This document shows positions 1-12,795 of a stretch of 64,000 nt of DNA, one piece after another; the first letter of the stretch is position 1, and every line of letters starts with the position of its first letter. The notes below the pieces were generated by a model, which saw nothing but the letters and a program-made list of their open reading frames with translations, did not search any database and had not been told where the DNA came from. Made by a program: the position numbers and the translations under genes. This DNA is from Otis tarda (lineage: Eukaryota; Chordata; Aves; Otidiformes; Otididae). The stretch covers positions 89,755,963-89,819,962 of the forward strand of contig CM048554.1 of the NCBI GenBank assembly GCA_026413225.1, in the 5' to 3' direction.

Positions 1-338
1 AGGGACATCTTCAACTAGATCGGGTTGCTCAGAGCCTCGTCCAACCTGGCCTTGAATGTTTCCAGGGATGGGGCATCTACCACTGAACCTGTTGCAGTGT
101 GCCCTACCCTCACTGTAAAAAGTATTTTCATTATATCTGCTCTGAACCTACTCCTCTCTATTTTAAGACTGTTACCCCTTGTCCTTTCACAACAGGCCCT
201 GCTGAAGAGTTTCTCCCCATCTTTCTTATAAGTCCCCTTTAGGTATTGGAAAGGCACTATAAGGTCTCCCCAAAGCCATCTCTTCTCCAGGCCGAACAGC
301 CCCAATTCTCTCAGCCTTTCTTCATAGGAATATAATGC
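1..338 (-). mobile_element. CR1 LINE, 3' part, cut by window start
   Basis: Read on the reverse strand this is the C-terminal end of the CR1 ORF2 reverse transcriptase and the start of the 3' UTR. The translation includes [36 protein letters not shown] and [17 protein letters not shown], which line up with the better-kept copy at 60314-60938. The part between the FTVR and VVDAPS motifs is shorter and altered relative to typical CR1, so the frame is not intact. Similarity fades near position 338, which is the 5' truncation. The 3' tail lies outside the window to the left. Reverse transcription by CR1 would need a full-length ORF2; this copy is a dead fragment. The open frame reaching 365 simply runs into unrelated flank. 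Confidence 0.93.
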
Positions 339-3300
339 ACATCCTTTATCTATCTCTAAAAGCATTTAACATGTATGTGCTGAAAACTGCCTCATGCTCT
401 GACACTAAACACCAATAAGGCACAACTAGTAAAGGACAAGAAAAACTGTGTTAATGAGAAGAAAAAGTATGATGATTTCATACACAAAAGACTATAAACT
501 TACATGGTTTTCTAATTAATGTTTTGATGTTGGATCTTTTTAGTATTGCTTTGATTTTAGTGGTTTCAACATCATGAGTGAGATTTCTCTGGTGAAAAAT
601 ACCCACACAACCTGAATGACTTGTCTGGATTCCTTTTTTTCATCAATATAGGAGAGAGGGTCTTCTAGGAAGACATAACAAAGTCATTAAAAGTGGGTGA
701 GATGGATTGTGGCCAGTTTTTGCCATTGACTACACAAGGGGCCTGAGGAGGCTTGACTGCGGCAGACATCAAAAGTAGATGAGGTGGCTCTCAGGCACTG
801 CTTTCTGTGTGTCTGCAATAAACTTGAATTAACATTTCTAGTTCGCATAGATACTCCCTGTGATACTATGACTAGCGGGTGGTAATAGAAGATGTCAGGA
901 TAAGCAGGGTCGGGCCCAGAGTTAATCCACCAAGACTGCCTGTACAAGTTATCTAAGACCCTCTTTGGAAAAAAAAAAAAAACAAAAGGAACTTTGGAGT
1001 TGACCAACTTCTCCACATAATTCACATCTGAGGTGGTTTGTTTTCCTGTTGTTTCTCTCCATTTCCTTCTAAGAGAGACCATAGGCATCTATACTACACT
1101 AATGTTTTCTTTAAGGGCCTACCGTTCAGTGAGATGAATTCAGGCTGTATCTTACACCATTTTGGAGTCTGCAACAGATATATGGTGGTCATGTGAGATC
1201 TTGGCTTCTGTTTACAGTATCCATCTGGCAGGACTACTCTAACATAGGAGAGTTTTCAGCAGAATGATATTTCTGTTAAGGGCTTCTAAACCCTAGTTTT
1301 AAGCAAAGTTTATCTTAGTAAGGATTTTTCTTCCTTAAAAAGTGATTAATTTCTTCAACTGCTTAACTGAGAAATAATGTAATATAATAATAACTTAATC
1401 TTTTCCTAGTATTCCTTGTCTTTGGCACTGTATATTTTTGATGTTTAGTGCTTTTCTTAACCCCTTCAAAATATTTCAGTAGTAGTTATCCAACAACCAA
1501 AATGCCAGATGTAGTGGCAAAACAGTAGTGTGTACACACGCACAAATACACACCAGGATGAAAGGTCACTAGTCACCCAGCTGCAAGCTAGTGGAGTACA
1601 GTGCCAAGAGGGAAGAGCTGAAACAGCTAGACAGAACAGTTCTGGTTCATTGCAATTACAGGATGAAACACCCGAGACTCTAAAGTTTTAAAGTCAATTC
1701 TGATAATTAAAGTCTCCAGGCAAACTATTTAATATAGCAGTAAATCCTGACCATGGATACCGTACAAGTACGGGGCATCTGAACTGCCTGTATGACCTAT
1801 AACTCCAGTCCCAGAAGCCTGGAGAACATCTGAGCCATGTGGTCTTCCCATCGACCTCCTTACCTCCAGGGCTGAGCCAAGAGTTAGTTAGGTTAGCACT
1901 AGACTAATTTACTTGATTGCCTCGTGCAGTCTCTTATGCTTCCAGCCATCATATTTAAACCAGTGGGAACCTCTGCAGAGAACAGAACAAATTAAGGAAT
2001 TGTTTAATTTGAGTTTAGCATAGACAGCATTACTATGCAATTCTAAGTATTTTGCATTTATTTTTCACTTATTATTAGCATACATTGTTGCACAAGGAAA
2101 GAGCTGTAAGAGACTGATAAATGAAAAAATACAAATAGATTATTCTTCCATCTTGAACTCAAAGACAGTTGTTCTATTTCAGTAGAATTTTTAAAAACAG
2201 AATTATTGTATAACCAACAGTCTTATCTTACATTATCATCTGCTGGAATGGGACAAATGAAGACAAAACAACCTGCTTCTGTAAGAGGGCACACCATAAG
2301 CAGATTAACAAAAGGTCAGTTATATAATCTTTCTAGTTTTGAGATACGTGAGAAAGAATGGTACTTCCTGCAGTCCATAAATAATAAAATATTAAATATT
2401 GAAAACATTCATTAACTCTATTTTTCATTTTGCAGTATTTATAAAATATTTGTTAAAAACTTAGAAACTAGTTTAGATTCTTACCATTTGTCTTGATGAC
2501 TTGACTTGCAAGGAGCTTATGTTGCAAAGTTGCAGGATCTAAATACCCTACTAGTCAATACAATATAACTTGTGTGAGATTTAGTCATATAACTTATCTA
2601 ATTCCAGTTTTAATAAAAGGGTCAGGTTTCAAGTAAAAACATAAATAAAATACTCCACATGGGATTAGAGAGTAATCTGTTGTGCTACAGCAGCCATATC
2701 AAGATCTTTCCATTCGCTCTGCTCAGGTGTTCATTAAAAAAACTCACATCTTGCTACAATAAAAACAAACTTTTAATGCATACTTGTTGCTTTGCCTATG
2801 TGAAAGAAATGCAAAGGAAGTTCACTTTAACTCCCTTGCCTTTTTAGTCAGGCTTTGAAAAAATTACTTGAATGTCATGGTCATGCAGAAGTGTGCTATG
2901 GTTCCACTCCAGAGTGCCCACAAGCACCCTACAATTTGGAGCCAGCCCGTAAAGGGAAAGGTGCGGTATGACAGCACAGCCAGGCCACACACATGGGCTC
3001 AGGAACCCAGAAGTGAGGGGAGATGCTGAGAAGTGATTCTGACTCACCAAGGAACACATTACTCAAACTTACCTCTGAAGAGGGAGCAAGGATCTCAGAA
3101 GAACTCAGAAGTTCTGCATTTGTTAGTGGCTTTCTATGCTGTTTGTTAAATTCTGCAGATAGTCTTTGGAGGAAGTGATATCTCCCACTGACTATATAAG
3201 AAGAGTGGGCAAGTGGTATGATTTTTTTGTTTAATTTATGCAGAGACATAAAACTAATTTTATGCTTTGCAAAACCTTAATTTAAGGTGTCTATGTTGCC

Positions 3301-4089
3301 TTTCTGGATCTCACCCTAAGCTCCTGATTCAAAACTCGTTCAGGCTCATAAATAGTTAATACTGACATCAGAAAGCTGTAGGCTAGGTCGTAAAATCTCC
3401 AGTCTTTGAGAATATTCAAAATTCTTTACCCATATCTGCAGGAATTACTTATGTAAGGAAAAGATGTGCTGTTTTCCTTTTTGTAAAAAGAAGTCCAAAG
3501 TAAACCTTAGGAAACATAAAACACGCCAAAGATTGATCTTCATCTTCCCCAACAGACTTGGCATTCTCATCTCGCCATCCCAAACTGGTTTGGGAAAGAT
3601 CACTTCACCTTTGAAACAGAAGCCCTTGCTAAGGAAATATTCTTGAATAAATTTTTCAATGTTGACTGTACTTTCTGTGCTTCTTATGCTAAAATGAATG
3701 TCCTCATACATATTTCAGTGAGTTTTTTTATGGAGTTAGCAGGTCTCTGTGATTTTTTTTAATATATTATTAATGTCACTTTTTAATGTGTGTCTGAGTT
3801 TGCTGACATAAAATAATCCTTGCAAACTCAAAATCCAGAGGAGCTGGCATAGGAAATTGTGCCTCTAGGAGCATATTTCTCTTCTTCTCGTACTAGCCAA
3901 AAGTCAAAGATACATCATTAATTGTCTCAAGTAAAAAAAAAAGAATGGCTTTGAATTCTAAAGTATCTCTTATTTAGAATTTGGTTTGAATAATCTGGCA
4001 TTGTTTTGATCTCACGAACTAATCTGCCCATCCTAAACTCCACCCTTTCCGAAGAAAAATCCTTTCGGCATTTCCATCTTTAGTATAGC
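339..4089. other. Unassigned AT-rich intergenic or intronic DNA
   Basis: I see no gene and no recognisable repeat family here. Open frames up to 133 codons exist (for example the reverse strand of 687-1088) but show no known motif, no consistent codon use and no splice context. A small perfect palindrome with 6-bp arms (CCGTAC AA GTACGG) lies at 1760-1773. Short A-runs and T-runs are common. Confidence 0.6.
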
Positions 4090-5215
4090 ATCAGAGAGTT
4101 ATAGAAAATGACATTGGGAGGGGAAAGCTTGGAGAAGCAGATGTTTCTCTGACACAGGCAGGATCCCCTATCCTTTGTAAGTGCTCGCAAATGCTTATCC
4201 AAGCTGCTTTTAAAAACCTTTGGTGATGAGAACTTCCCCAGCTCCCCAGACCATATAAGTCAGTGCTTAATCAAAATCTTACGTAGCTAGAAACTTTCCA
4301 TAGTATTCAAGTTCAATTTTCCTGCTGTGATTTAATCTCTTCCCATCCTGTCTAACAGTGATCTGAAGAACAGATCCCATTCTCTTTACGAGTGATTTAT
4401 AAACTTGAAGACTGCCATTATTTCCCTCTTTCCGACATCTTTTTTAGACCATCCAGTTGCTTTTAAGCCATGTTCACAGGTCATTATTTCTATGTCTTTA
4501 TTTCTAGACTTCTCAGGATTGTGATAGACTTCATGATTGGGATGGGATAAAGGTCTTGGAAGAGAAAGGTAGGAAAAAGTGAGAAGCCGGATTTTCTCTT
4601 GTGAGTGAACTCAGGATACAATCCAGGAGTTCAAGCCAGCTTTGGCAGGAAGGCACAGCATGGAAACCCAAGGTCATTCACAGGGAATAGGATTTAGTCA
4701 GAATGAGCTAGGGACAAGGAGTAAGTTCCCCACACTGATTTCTAGGGGTCTCCTCTAAGTCCTTGTCTTTCTAAATGTGTGGTGAACAAAACCTGAGACA
4801 GTATTCTGGCAGAGACCTCTCAAAAGTTGAAAAAAATGGTAGGATAATTTAATCTTTTGTGTAACTGAAACTTCTTTTTATACATCTCTTGGGTTTTCTT
4901 CGTGTATCCCAGGATGATGGTTGTCTCTTTTTGTAAGAGCATGATGTTGACTTGTGTTCAGCTTGTCATCTTCTGTAAGCACTAGTTTCTTTCACAGGTC
5001 TGTTGTAGCTCTTTCTATATTTTTGTCCTGCTAAACATGGATCCTTTCATTCATCCTTGTAGTATTAAATCCTTTTTTTTTTTCAGATAATTTTTCCAAC
5101 TAGTCAAAATAATTGTGAATTCTAACTCTGTCCTGCAGCAGTCTTGCAGTTCCTTCCAACTTCACTTCATCACAGGTCATGTTACTTGTAAATGTAATGA
5201 GGATCCTTTTCAGTC
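4090..5215 (-). mobile_element. Old CR1 LINE remnant, 3' end to mid ORF2, interrupted
   Basis: On the forward strand this reads as the reverse complement of an old amniote-type CR1. From left to right I can follow the 3' terminus (AGAGAGTTATAGAAAATGAC), the segment around 4195-4500 (GCTTTTAAAAACCTTTGGTG, CATATAAGTCAGTGCTTAAT, AAACTTGAAGACTGCCATTA, TTCACAGGTCAT) and, after a gap, the upstream ORF2 part at 4738-5215 (GTATTCTGGCAG, TATCCCAGGATGATGGTTG, TTGTGTTCAGCTTGTC, TGTGAATTCTAACTCTGTCC). The order and spacing match that CR1 consensus as I remember it. Divergence is heavy, with many indels and stops, so it is much older than the copies at 1-338 and 60314-60938. It is non-functional. Family identity is from memory, so the subfamily is uncertain. 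Confidence 0.8.
4512..4737. other. Insertion of about 225 bp inside the old CR1
   Basis: The CR1 similarity stops near TCTAGACTTCTCAGG and resumes near GGGTCTCCTCTAAGTCC. The roughly 225 bases between do not fit CR1. They are richer in purines (for example GGAAGAGAAAGGTAGG) and contain CCAGGAGTTCAAGCCAGC. I do not recognise the inserted sequence, and its ends are only approximate. It could be another old transposon or a local rearrangement. Confidence 0.45.
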
Positions 5216-5217
5216 AA

Positions 5218-5452
5218 GGATATCCTGGGCTGCATTAGGCAGAGTATTACCCTCTGGTTTATCCTTCCTCTCCACTAAGCCCTGGTAAGACCGCATGCGG
5301 AGTGCTGGATTCAGTTCTGCATGTCCCAGTACAAGGAAGATATGGACTTACTGGAGCAAGTCCAGCACAGGAGCAAAAAGATGATGGACTGGAGCACCTT
5401 TCACATGAGAAAAGGCTAGAAGCTGGAACTGTTCAGCCTGGAGAAGAGAACG
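5218..5452 (+). mobile_element. CR1 LINE fragment, ORF2 C-terminal region
   Basis: The segment runs parallel to 60320-60575. Shared landmarks are ATCCTGGGCTGCAT, CCCTGGTAAGACC, GGAGTGCTGGATTCAGTTCTG, TACAAGGAAGATATGGAC, GAGCACCTTTCACATGAG and GTTCAGCCTGGAGAAGAGAA. It lacks about 20 bases near its start relative to the later copy and is cut at both ends, with no 3' tail. It begins within a few bases of the 5' limit of the reverse CR1 at 4090-5215, so the two meet 5' to 5'. It is a dead fragment of middling age. Confidence 0.88.
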
Positions 5453-5990
5453 CTCCCTTGCCGAGGCCATTTTGTCCTGACCACCTGCACGGCATTACTA
5501 CCAACCCTGGCCACCAATCCTTTTACTTTCCGAGACGATGGCATCTGATTGTCTTGTATTGCCAAACATAACCATTGCTGATACTCTGCCTTGAGGGATA
5601 CCACAGACACATGGGACTGGTTTTCCCTGGGTTGTGGGACCATACTGTTGATCTTTTCTCTCTCCTTACAGACTCTGGTGTGCAGTCAGAGCCAGACAAC
5701 CCCAGCATGCCAGATTGGTAGACTTGTCCTGCAGCTCCCTGGTTCCTAAGAGCAGCAGCTGATCAGGCCAGACAGGCCTAGACTGAAGGCTTATTGCAAC
5801 TTGCTCTTTGTCCCACACCTATGTGAACTGCCCTCACTCCAAACATGTTAGGGCTGGTTCGGTAGCCTTGTAAAGTGGCAGACCCCAAACTTGCCTTTTA
5901 TTTTTATTTAGGCACTTCATATTTACATTTAAACTTTAATTATTGATTTCATTAGCTCTTATTAAAGAACGTCTGATACATTATATATCT
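5453..5990. other. Unassigned stretch, moderately GC-rich
   Basis: No gene or known repeat recognised. Short open frames on both strands overlap here but share no family motif. GC content is visibly higher than in the flanks. Confidence 0.5.
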
Positions 5991-6125
5991 ACACTTTTGT
6001 GGATATATATTTTTAATTTCTGTATCTTTATATTTGGATATATATGCATGTAATATATATATGAAGTGTATGAATATATATATATAAAGTGTATAAATAA
6101 AAAATATATTTATACCTATTTGTAC
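5991..6125. repeat. TA-rich low-complexity tract
   Basis: Interrupted (TA)n runs alternate with two GTGTATGAATATATA / GTGTATAAATA-type repeats. This is simple-sequence DNA, likely length-variable, with no coding content. Confidence 0.85.
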
Positions 6126-6186
6126 ACTTCTTTCTGCAAATAGAAAACTAAATATATTTTAAAAGGTATGTGTTTTTATATAACAG

Positions 6187-6800
6187 CACTTCCTGGGCCA
6201 ATGAAAACAGGCAGCCAATCAGAAGGTGCTTTGAGATCACATGGATGTGACAAGTTCAAAAAATAGCAACCAGCAAATCGCAAAACAGTATGAAAATTTG
6301 TGAAGTATGATGTTTTCACAAATAGTGGCCTTGGTGTACGCGGTAGTCAGGGGCTTAGTGTTCTGCTGTACTTTTGGGTAAATTGGAAGGGGCCACTGGT
6401 CCTGCCAGCCAGTCACAGGGCTGCCTGCCAACACGAGTGTGCCATTTTACCCAAAGGGGCAGAAGGAGGTGGAGCAAAGAGACTGCATGACCAGAGGAGG
6501 AGGGGTGGGATTTTCAGGGCAAGTGGGACATGTGACAGCCAGGAGAGGTGGGACTTTCCTGGAAGGTGAGGATCACCTGGCAGTGCTTATGTTGGGTCAA
6601 AGCTGTCCTTGCCCTCCTGTCCAGGTTGCTGGAAGAGGATGTCCAAGGGGAGCCGCAGTAACTCGTCTTGCCAAATCCAGCTGTTGTTTGGGAGGACCAG
6701 TGGAACATGACTGCTCTTACTATATCTGGCCCATAGAGATTCGTGCACAGTCTGGACATGCTGCAGGGAAAGATTGTAGAAAAAAAAAAGCAAGTCACAG
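6187..6800. promoter_or_regulatory. GC-richer island with CCAAT boxes and kappaB-like motifs
   Basis: Two forward CCAAT boxes sit at 6198-6202 and 6215-6219. An exact GGGACTTTCC (classic NF-kappaB-type site) is at 6550-6559 and a weaker GGGATTTTCA at 6507-6516, in a matching context of GTGGGA..TTTC. Imperfect 12-bp inverted arms (TTTGGGTAAATT at 6373 and ATTTTACCCAAA at 6444) lie between. Overlapping open frames up to 132 codons on both strands are probably by-products of low stop density. The motif mix would also suit a degraded LTR or an enhancer; I cannot tell which. Motif matches alone do not prove function. Confidence 0.3.
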
Positions 6801-6840
6801 AAGCTCAAGTCTGGAGAGGAGAATGAAATTAAAATAATCA

Positions 6841-9800
6841 AAATGCGGCCATTAAAGAGAGAAATGTATGATTTTGACTTCTGTAATTGGTATATAAAAA
6901 AAAAAATTGTATTTGAGGAGTCTCTTTAAAACAAGGTATTTTAGAACTTTCGATTCCTTAGTGAAGCTGGTATGACACTATGAAGTTATATTAGCTGAGT
7001 TTGGAACATCTGCATGCTTTAAGTACCGTATTAATTGTAACATATATTGTGCATCCTGATGTCTGCTGGCTGTATAAAATGAACTTTTTTGTTGAAGTAA
7101 ATCAGTCCCAAATAAAAGCAGCAAATAGAAGTTTGCAATAGATAAAAGCAATGCACAGCAAAGACTCTTTGCACATTGCTTGGCTAGGCTTATTTATCAC
7201 AGAGTTGCTCAGTTCTCTAAATATTTGGTAACAGGAACACATAAATACACAAATGTTGTGTTTGTATTAATGTTGCATTTTACCTCACATTGCTATATCA
7301 TAGGATCATTTTTAGGCCACCTTTTTGGGATGTCCAAACTAAGACTCCTGAAAGATTATTAACCACAGAGCTGAGCACTTTAGATAACAAAGGTAATCAA
7401 CATACAAGTACTAAACCCACTTACCTTTTCATAAATCTTCAAGTAAATAAATACCAGTTAATCAATTAGTTTTAATATCTCCATATCATCTATAAATGTA
7501 AATAAAAAACTAGTACCAGCTGGATATTTTAGTCTAGGGGGATTTTAATAGTGTTTTTAAACCTTTGCTTGGCTTTACTTCGAATTAGGAATTTGGTAGA
7601 ACTATGTTGGACATACAGTGCAGAATTGTATTTTATCTTAGATGCAAAAAATCAGTTGGAATTGATACACAAAGACATAAAATATCATGTTAAATAGATA
7701 GAATTAAGCTAAAGAAAGGTCAGAGTTTCATGATGAGTCTCCTTCATAAACAAGATAGATCTAAAATGAATTGTTGACGATCAGTTGATGTCAAATCTGA
7801 ACTTCACCTGAATTAGGTACTAAGAGCATAAATCATCAGTGGCTAATCCAAAACTTCTTTGTGGTGCTATATGCTTTCAAAACAAGAAAATTCAATACAA
7901 TCAGACACATAGCAGTGTACGACAGGACAGCTTTCTTTATGTACATATAATTTTATTCTTTCTCTTTCCAGAAAACTTTATCAGCCACAGCAGCTCAACA
8001 TGCAGGACTCCTCGAGAAGAGAGAAAGGATTAAACTTTCTTCATCTGCAGTATCTTGCACTTACCAAGACTGACTTGTTTGTTGATCTTGTTTACTCACC
8101 TACTGTGGTTAGTTTGTCCTGCAGGTTTTCACAATTTTTCTTGTGTGCTTTCATAGGAGTTTCTCATATGCATCTCTCTCTCTCTTACTACTTCTTTTTT
8201 CAGATCACTAACGTGATGAAAATTGACCACTCTAGAATGATAAGGAAGCAATTCATACTAATTTTCTTGCTGCTTCCCACATAGTTTCTGATATTTTGAC
8301 TGCCATGACATCTTTTTTTATTAATCTTCCGTGAGAGATTTTCTCAATTGTTTGTTTTAGTTAATCAACATTTCATTTTTCACTTGACTAATGTTAAACG
8401 TGGTCAGTTCCCAACAGTGCTAATTTGAGGTTATAATTTTAATACTATTAGTGTTTTCGCAAGTGTGCAATGGTTTTGCTGAGCGGTTTCATGTGGAAAA
8501 AAAAAAAAATTGCTCATCTGAATTTCAGACAAAGGCCAATTATTTTTTTTTAATATCTTAATTGTGGTTCCTAAAAGCTAGGAACAAAACATCAGGAACA
8601 TTTACAGCAGAAAAAAAAAAAAACAGATCCTGTTTCTGTCTCATCAGAAGAAAAAAAATACAATTACTGTATTTTTCAAAATACAATAATTTTCACAGTA
8701 CCTGTAGTGGTGGAGGAAAGAGGGTAGCTTGAATATGCATTTTTAATTTACATTCTTTTATTGATTATTGTGCTTTAATGCTTAATAGGTCTTAAGGCTG
8801 CTGGAAGAAAATATGCAATATGAATTATCTTTTCTTTTCCCTTGTTTTCTTCAGATTCAGGTTGTTTTCCAAGCTTGTTCTTGTTCTTGTTCCTCTTCTT
8901 CTTCTTCTTTTTATTATTATATTTGTTGGTTTTCAGATGTTTAATGCAGAATATACTTTCTGCACTGCTTATTGCTAAAGCAAGTTTTCAGACTTTCCAT
9001 ATACAGAGTTGTTTCTGCATAGAGGTGCAAGGCGAAAATGTCTAGTCAGGGCACATTAGATAGGAAATACTGGCTTGTAAATCAGGGAAGAAAAGTTACT
9101 CAGGAACAGCCATCACTTAGTTTTTACAACTGTTCATATTCCTATCTAATCAAGTAAGTGCCACCAAGATAGTCTTACCTAATAGAAGGGGTAAGGCCAA
9201 AATGATAAAGACTATTTGCAGAAGATAAGTACCTACTTTCCAATTCCTATCATCTGCAACAATTTATTTTCTACTTCCTGTGCTCCAAATAGAAAGGCCT
9301 CAACCCCTACAGAGGCTTAGTTGTTGCCACATCTCTTTCTTCTCTTTATTTTCTGTAATGCTACCAGCCCAGTTTCTTTTATGTTACTAACTCTTTCTCC
9401 CAATCTTCCCTTTATGTTCTCTGCCAGACCACTTGCTAATAAGTTCTTGAAATAATGTCTGTTCTCGTGCCATATCTCATATCAATAGTCTCCTTCCACA
9501 TTCAGATGTCTCTTTGAATCCTGCTTCCTTGCTGTCTAGCTTCCCCTCAGCATCACTAACCTTGACAGCCAATCTCATCCAAAGTGTGATGCCAGGTCTT
9601 CCTTTGCCCTTTTCCTCACAGGAAGCAAATCCCAGAATTAAGGCCACAACTCTTCCCAGCACTTCCAAGCAATGAGCCTGCAGAGTGTATCAAGTTCCTA
9701 TGCCAGAGATCACACTTCAGTTCACACTAAATGTGGGTCCCACCTTTGCGTTCCTGGACACCATCTTCACCTCTTCCAAAATTTCCTTCGTCCTGGGCTG

Positions 9801-12724
9801 AAGAAAGCATGACCGCTTGTGCCCAACAGGACAGCCCTATGAGACCCTCTTTTTTCCCCTAAGAAGAATTAATTTCTTTGTAGGAGAGATAGAACATCTT
9901 ATGACAATATAAAAGCCCTATTACTGTCAGTGATAACCTTTCCTTAGCTTTTACAGTTATTAATATTCCAGTCTTAAAAAGTAAATGCCATGAATCTTCC
10001 TCAAAGTATTTTTAATGTGGCAGGACTCTGTTATTGGTTCTTAAGCTCTGTCACTAGATTAATCAATCGAGCTTTCCTTTTTTTTCCCCTTCCTCCTCCA
10101 CTTAGTAGACTTGTATTATTATGTTTTAAGAGTATTATCCACAGATAGATGGATGGGTAGGTGTCAATGTGCCATCACATACATACAAAAATATTTACAA
10201 ATACAAGTTCAAACACATACATTAACAAGACACAAAATAGCTTCCAATCCCAGTACTGCTGTGATTTTGACCAGTATCATAGTAGTAATGACACTCACTC
10301 ACCTTTCTCTACAAGATTAATACGAAAACGCTTAGTCACATTTTAGAGGTGCCCACAGCCAAAATCCCACCTTGCATGACTCCACCAGCAGCACTGGATC
10401 TACCCTGATAGTCTGTCTTCTAAACATAATTTTGACAACATAAGCATTTTGAACATTAAACAGACCAAATTTTGCATCACTCTTACAAATGTATTCAGTA
10501 TTGTATTGACTCTGCTAGTGCACCACTCCTTGGATCAAATAGTATTTCCTGATTTTTTAGTTTTTATTTACACTGAAAAGTACACAGCATATCAGAGAGG
10601 TAATAAGCCTGTTAATTCTTACCTTGGAACTAACTAACCTTTCACACTATTTCTCTAAATAGTGTGAAACATGGAAGATATTATAAAATTGCAGAGAGTT
10701 TTCGAGTTAACTATAATCACAGTTTGGGATGTCATCTCTGTGTGAAGTGTGTGAACGTGTTTTGATACTTTCAGGGAATAGCACACAGTCCTAAAAAAAA
10801 AAACAAAACCAAAAAAAAACCAAACCACAACCCAGCCAAACACCTTAGGTAGGACTAATATCTTGTCTTTTATCCAGAAGCAAGTGAAAAGTTAGATAAA
10901 AATAAAGAGTTGCTTGTGGTGATTAAAACCCAACATGCCAACATGTTGACGAAGCTGGAGTTCATGAGCACACCTTGAGTGGTAGACATTCAAGGGGATA
11001 TATAATATGCTAACTTTTAGATGATCCGTAGCTGCACAGTTTTTACAAGACATATGTTGCTTGTCATCAATGGCAAGATGGCAGAAAATATTTCCTCCTG
11101 CTCCTATCAAGTTATCACGAGGTAAAACTGAAACTTAGTACTTATGGCTTCCCAGTATTTTGACAGAGCCAAGGACACAAAATGCTTTTTTTTTTTTTAA
11201 CAACATATAGCAATACAGAAGGAATTTCTAGAATGGCTTTCACAGAGACTGTGTTGTTTCATCTCAGTTTCTCTGTGTTCCCAGTAGCATCCACGTACCT
11301 TATGGTACACGAGTATAAGGGCAGTTAAGTTAAAAGGCAAACATTTTCCTTCAATGAGAAGTTAATTTCCTGCTTTCAGTCAAGCCACTGGATGAATGAC
11401 TTTGAACAAGCACCTCTGTCTGTCTGCCTCTTGGCTCACATCCCTGACTTTATAGCACTCACTGCAGACCATCTTTTTCATTTCTGGGAGCAAGCAGCAA
11501 CCAGCCCATCAAGGAGAGAAGAGAACAAAGGAAGCTACAGTGTACTTCCAAGAGGAAGCAACTTTCCAATATAGATTATAGTGTCCCAGAGCTTTTGGTG
11601 AGCCGTTGGTGGGATGTCAAAACAAAACCAAAACAATGTTGGAAGGTTAGATTTAGTTCTTGGGCAGGTTTTAATGAGCTATTGGAGTGAGAGTAATTTA
11701 ACAACTTTTCTTCTAAAACCATCTATTCTCTGTATTGCTGTGGGAGACTAACTTTTATAAGCAGGAAGGAAAAAAGGATGATCTAGTTCAGATTTAAGAT
11801 TCTTGATCTTCATTACTATGGCTGTTTAAAAACACCATTTGAATGAAAGCTTTATATGGAAACTTGATTGCAATGTTTGGTTCCAGGAGAATTAATTAAT
11901 AATTATACTTTTGCTTATTTATAAATTACTGTGATGAACTGTGATTCAAAGCAAGCATCCATCCTTAAATGAAAATACTTCCTCATCTATAAACATTCAT
12001 CATTATTTACAGTGCTTTTAGAATCCCATTCAAAGGTGAATCTTCAAGAGTTTCTTTCCAATAAACTATGCCTAGACAAATCTGAAAAAAACGGAATTGA
12101 AAAGAGTTAAGTGCTCTCTCCTTTTCCTCATATTTTGGTTCTTTAATATTAAAATACTGTGATTTACTTTTCTAGAGTATGCATTTTTACTATTTTTGTA
12201 TAAGATTAATTCGTGCTTTACTCTTTGTATTAGGAAACTGCACAACTTCGTGGCTCTTTTAACAACCCTGACCTGGCCTTCAATTTTGCATAACTCCTGG
12301 TTGTCTACAAATGAGGCAAAGAAATTACGTATCTCAGATAACGACAGGCACACTAGGAATTTCTTCCTTGCAGTAGCTAGCTGAAATAAAGCTTAGGTGA
12401 AATTAGGTGATTCAAACACTAAGACCCAGCTTTCTGCCTTTGAAAACTACTAGGCACTGATGGGCCAAGGTTCTGTCTATTTTTACCTTTGCTAAATTGC
12501 AGGAGAATAGTGAGGATGCCACACATATCTTTAAACTGATTTATAAAGTAGTGTTTTAAATTACTTCAATGGCAAATAAAGAAAAAGGAGGAAATTCAAA
12601 TAATTAAAATCTATAGTTTTTTTGTCACTCCTGTGACTTCTCTGTAACTCATATTAGGGCAAAGCTAGTTGTGCATTGCTATTAGCAAGGTCTCAAGCTC
12701 ATGCTCCATTACATTAGTCTTATG
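6841..12724. other. Unassigned AT-rich intergenic or intronic DNA
   Basis: No gene or confident repeat family recognised over nearly 6 kb. Simple tracts include a pyrimidine-rich run at 8875-8920 (repeated TTCTTG and CTT units) and an A-rich AAAAC-type run at 10794-10838. Open frames reach only about 95 codons, on either strand, and none has a known motif. Confidence 0.6.
8875..8920. repeat. Pyrimidine-rich simple repeat
   Basis: Three TTGTTC-type units are followed by consecutive CTT triplets and a T/A-rich end. It is simple sequence with no coding meaning despite lying in an open frame. Confidence 0.8.
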
Positions 12725-12795
12725 CATTGTAAACCAACAAATTTCACTGGAGTTACAATAGCTTACACTGGAATATGATAAGCCCACTGTATCAG
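12725..12795. repeat. Possible old short palindromic repeat remnant
   Basis: The phrase TTTCACTGGAGTTACAATAG with CTTACACTGG just after it resembles a degenerate repeat common in reptile and bird DNA (core like CACTGGAGTTACACC). The identification is from memory and the copy is badly decayed. Confidence 0.35.

Noticed and set aside
687..1088. 133-codon reverse-strand open frame
   Set aside because: No recognisable motif, low-complexity FFFF stretch from a poly(A/T) run, no gene context.
9240..9700. Possible further reverse CR1 fragment (ATCATCTGCAACAATTTATT)
   Set aside because: Only a few bases resemble CR1 and the flanks do not continue the match.
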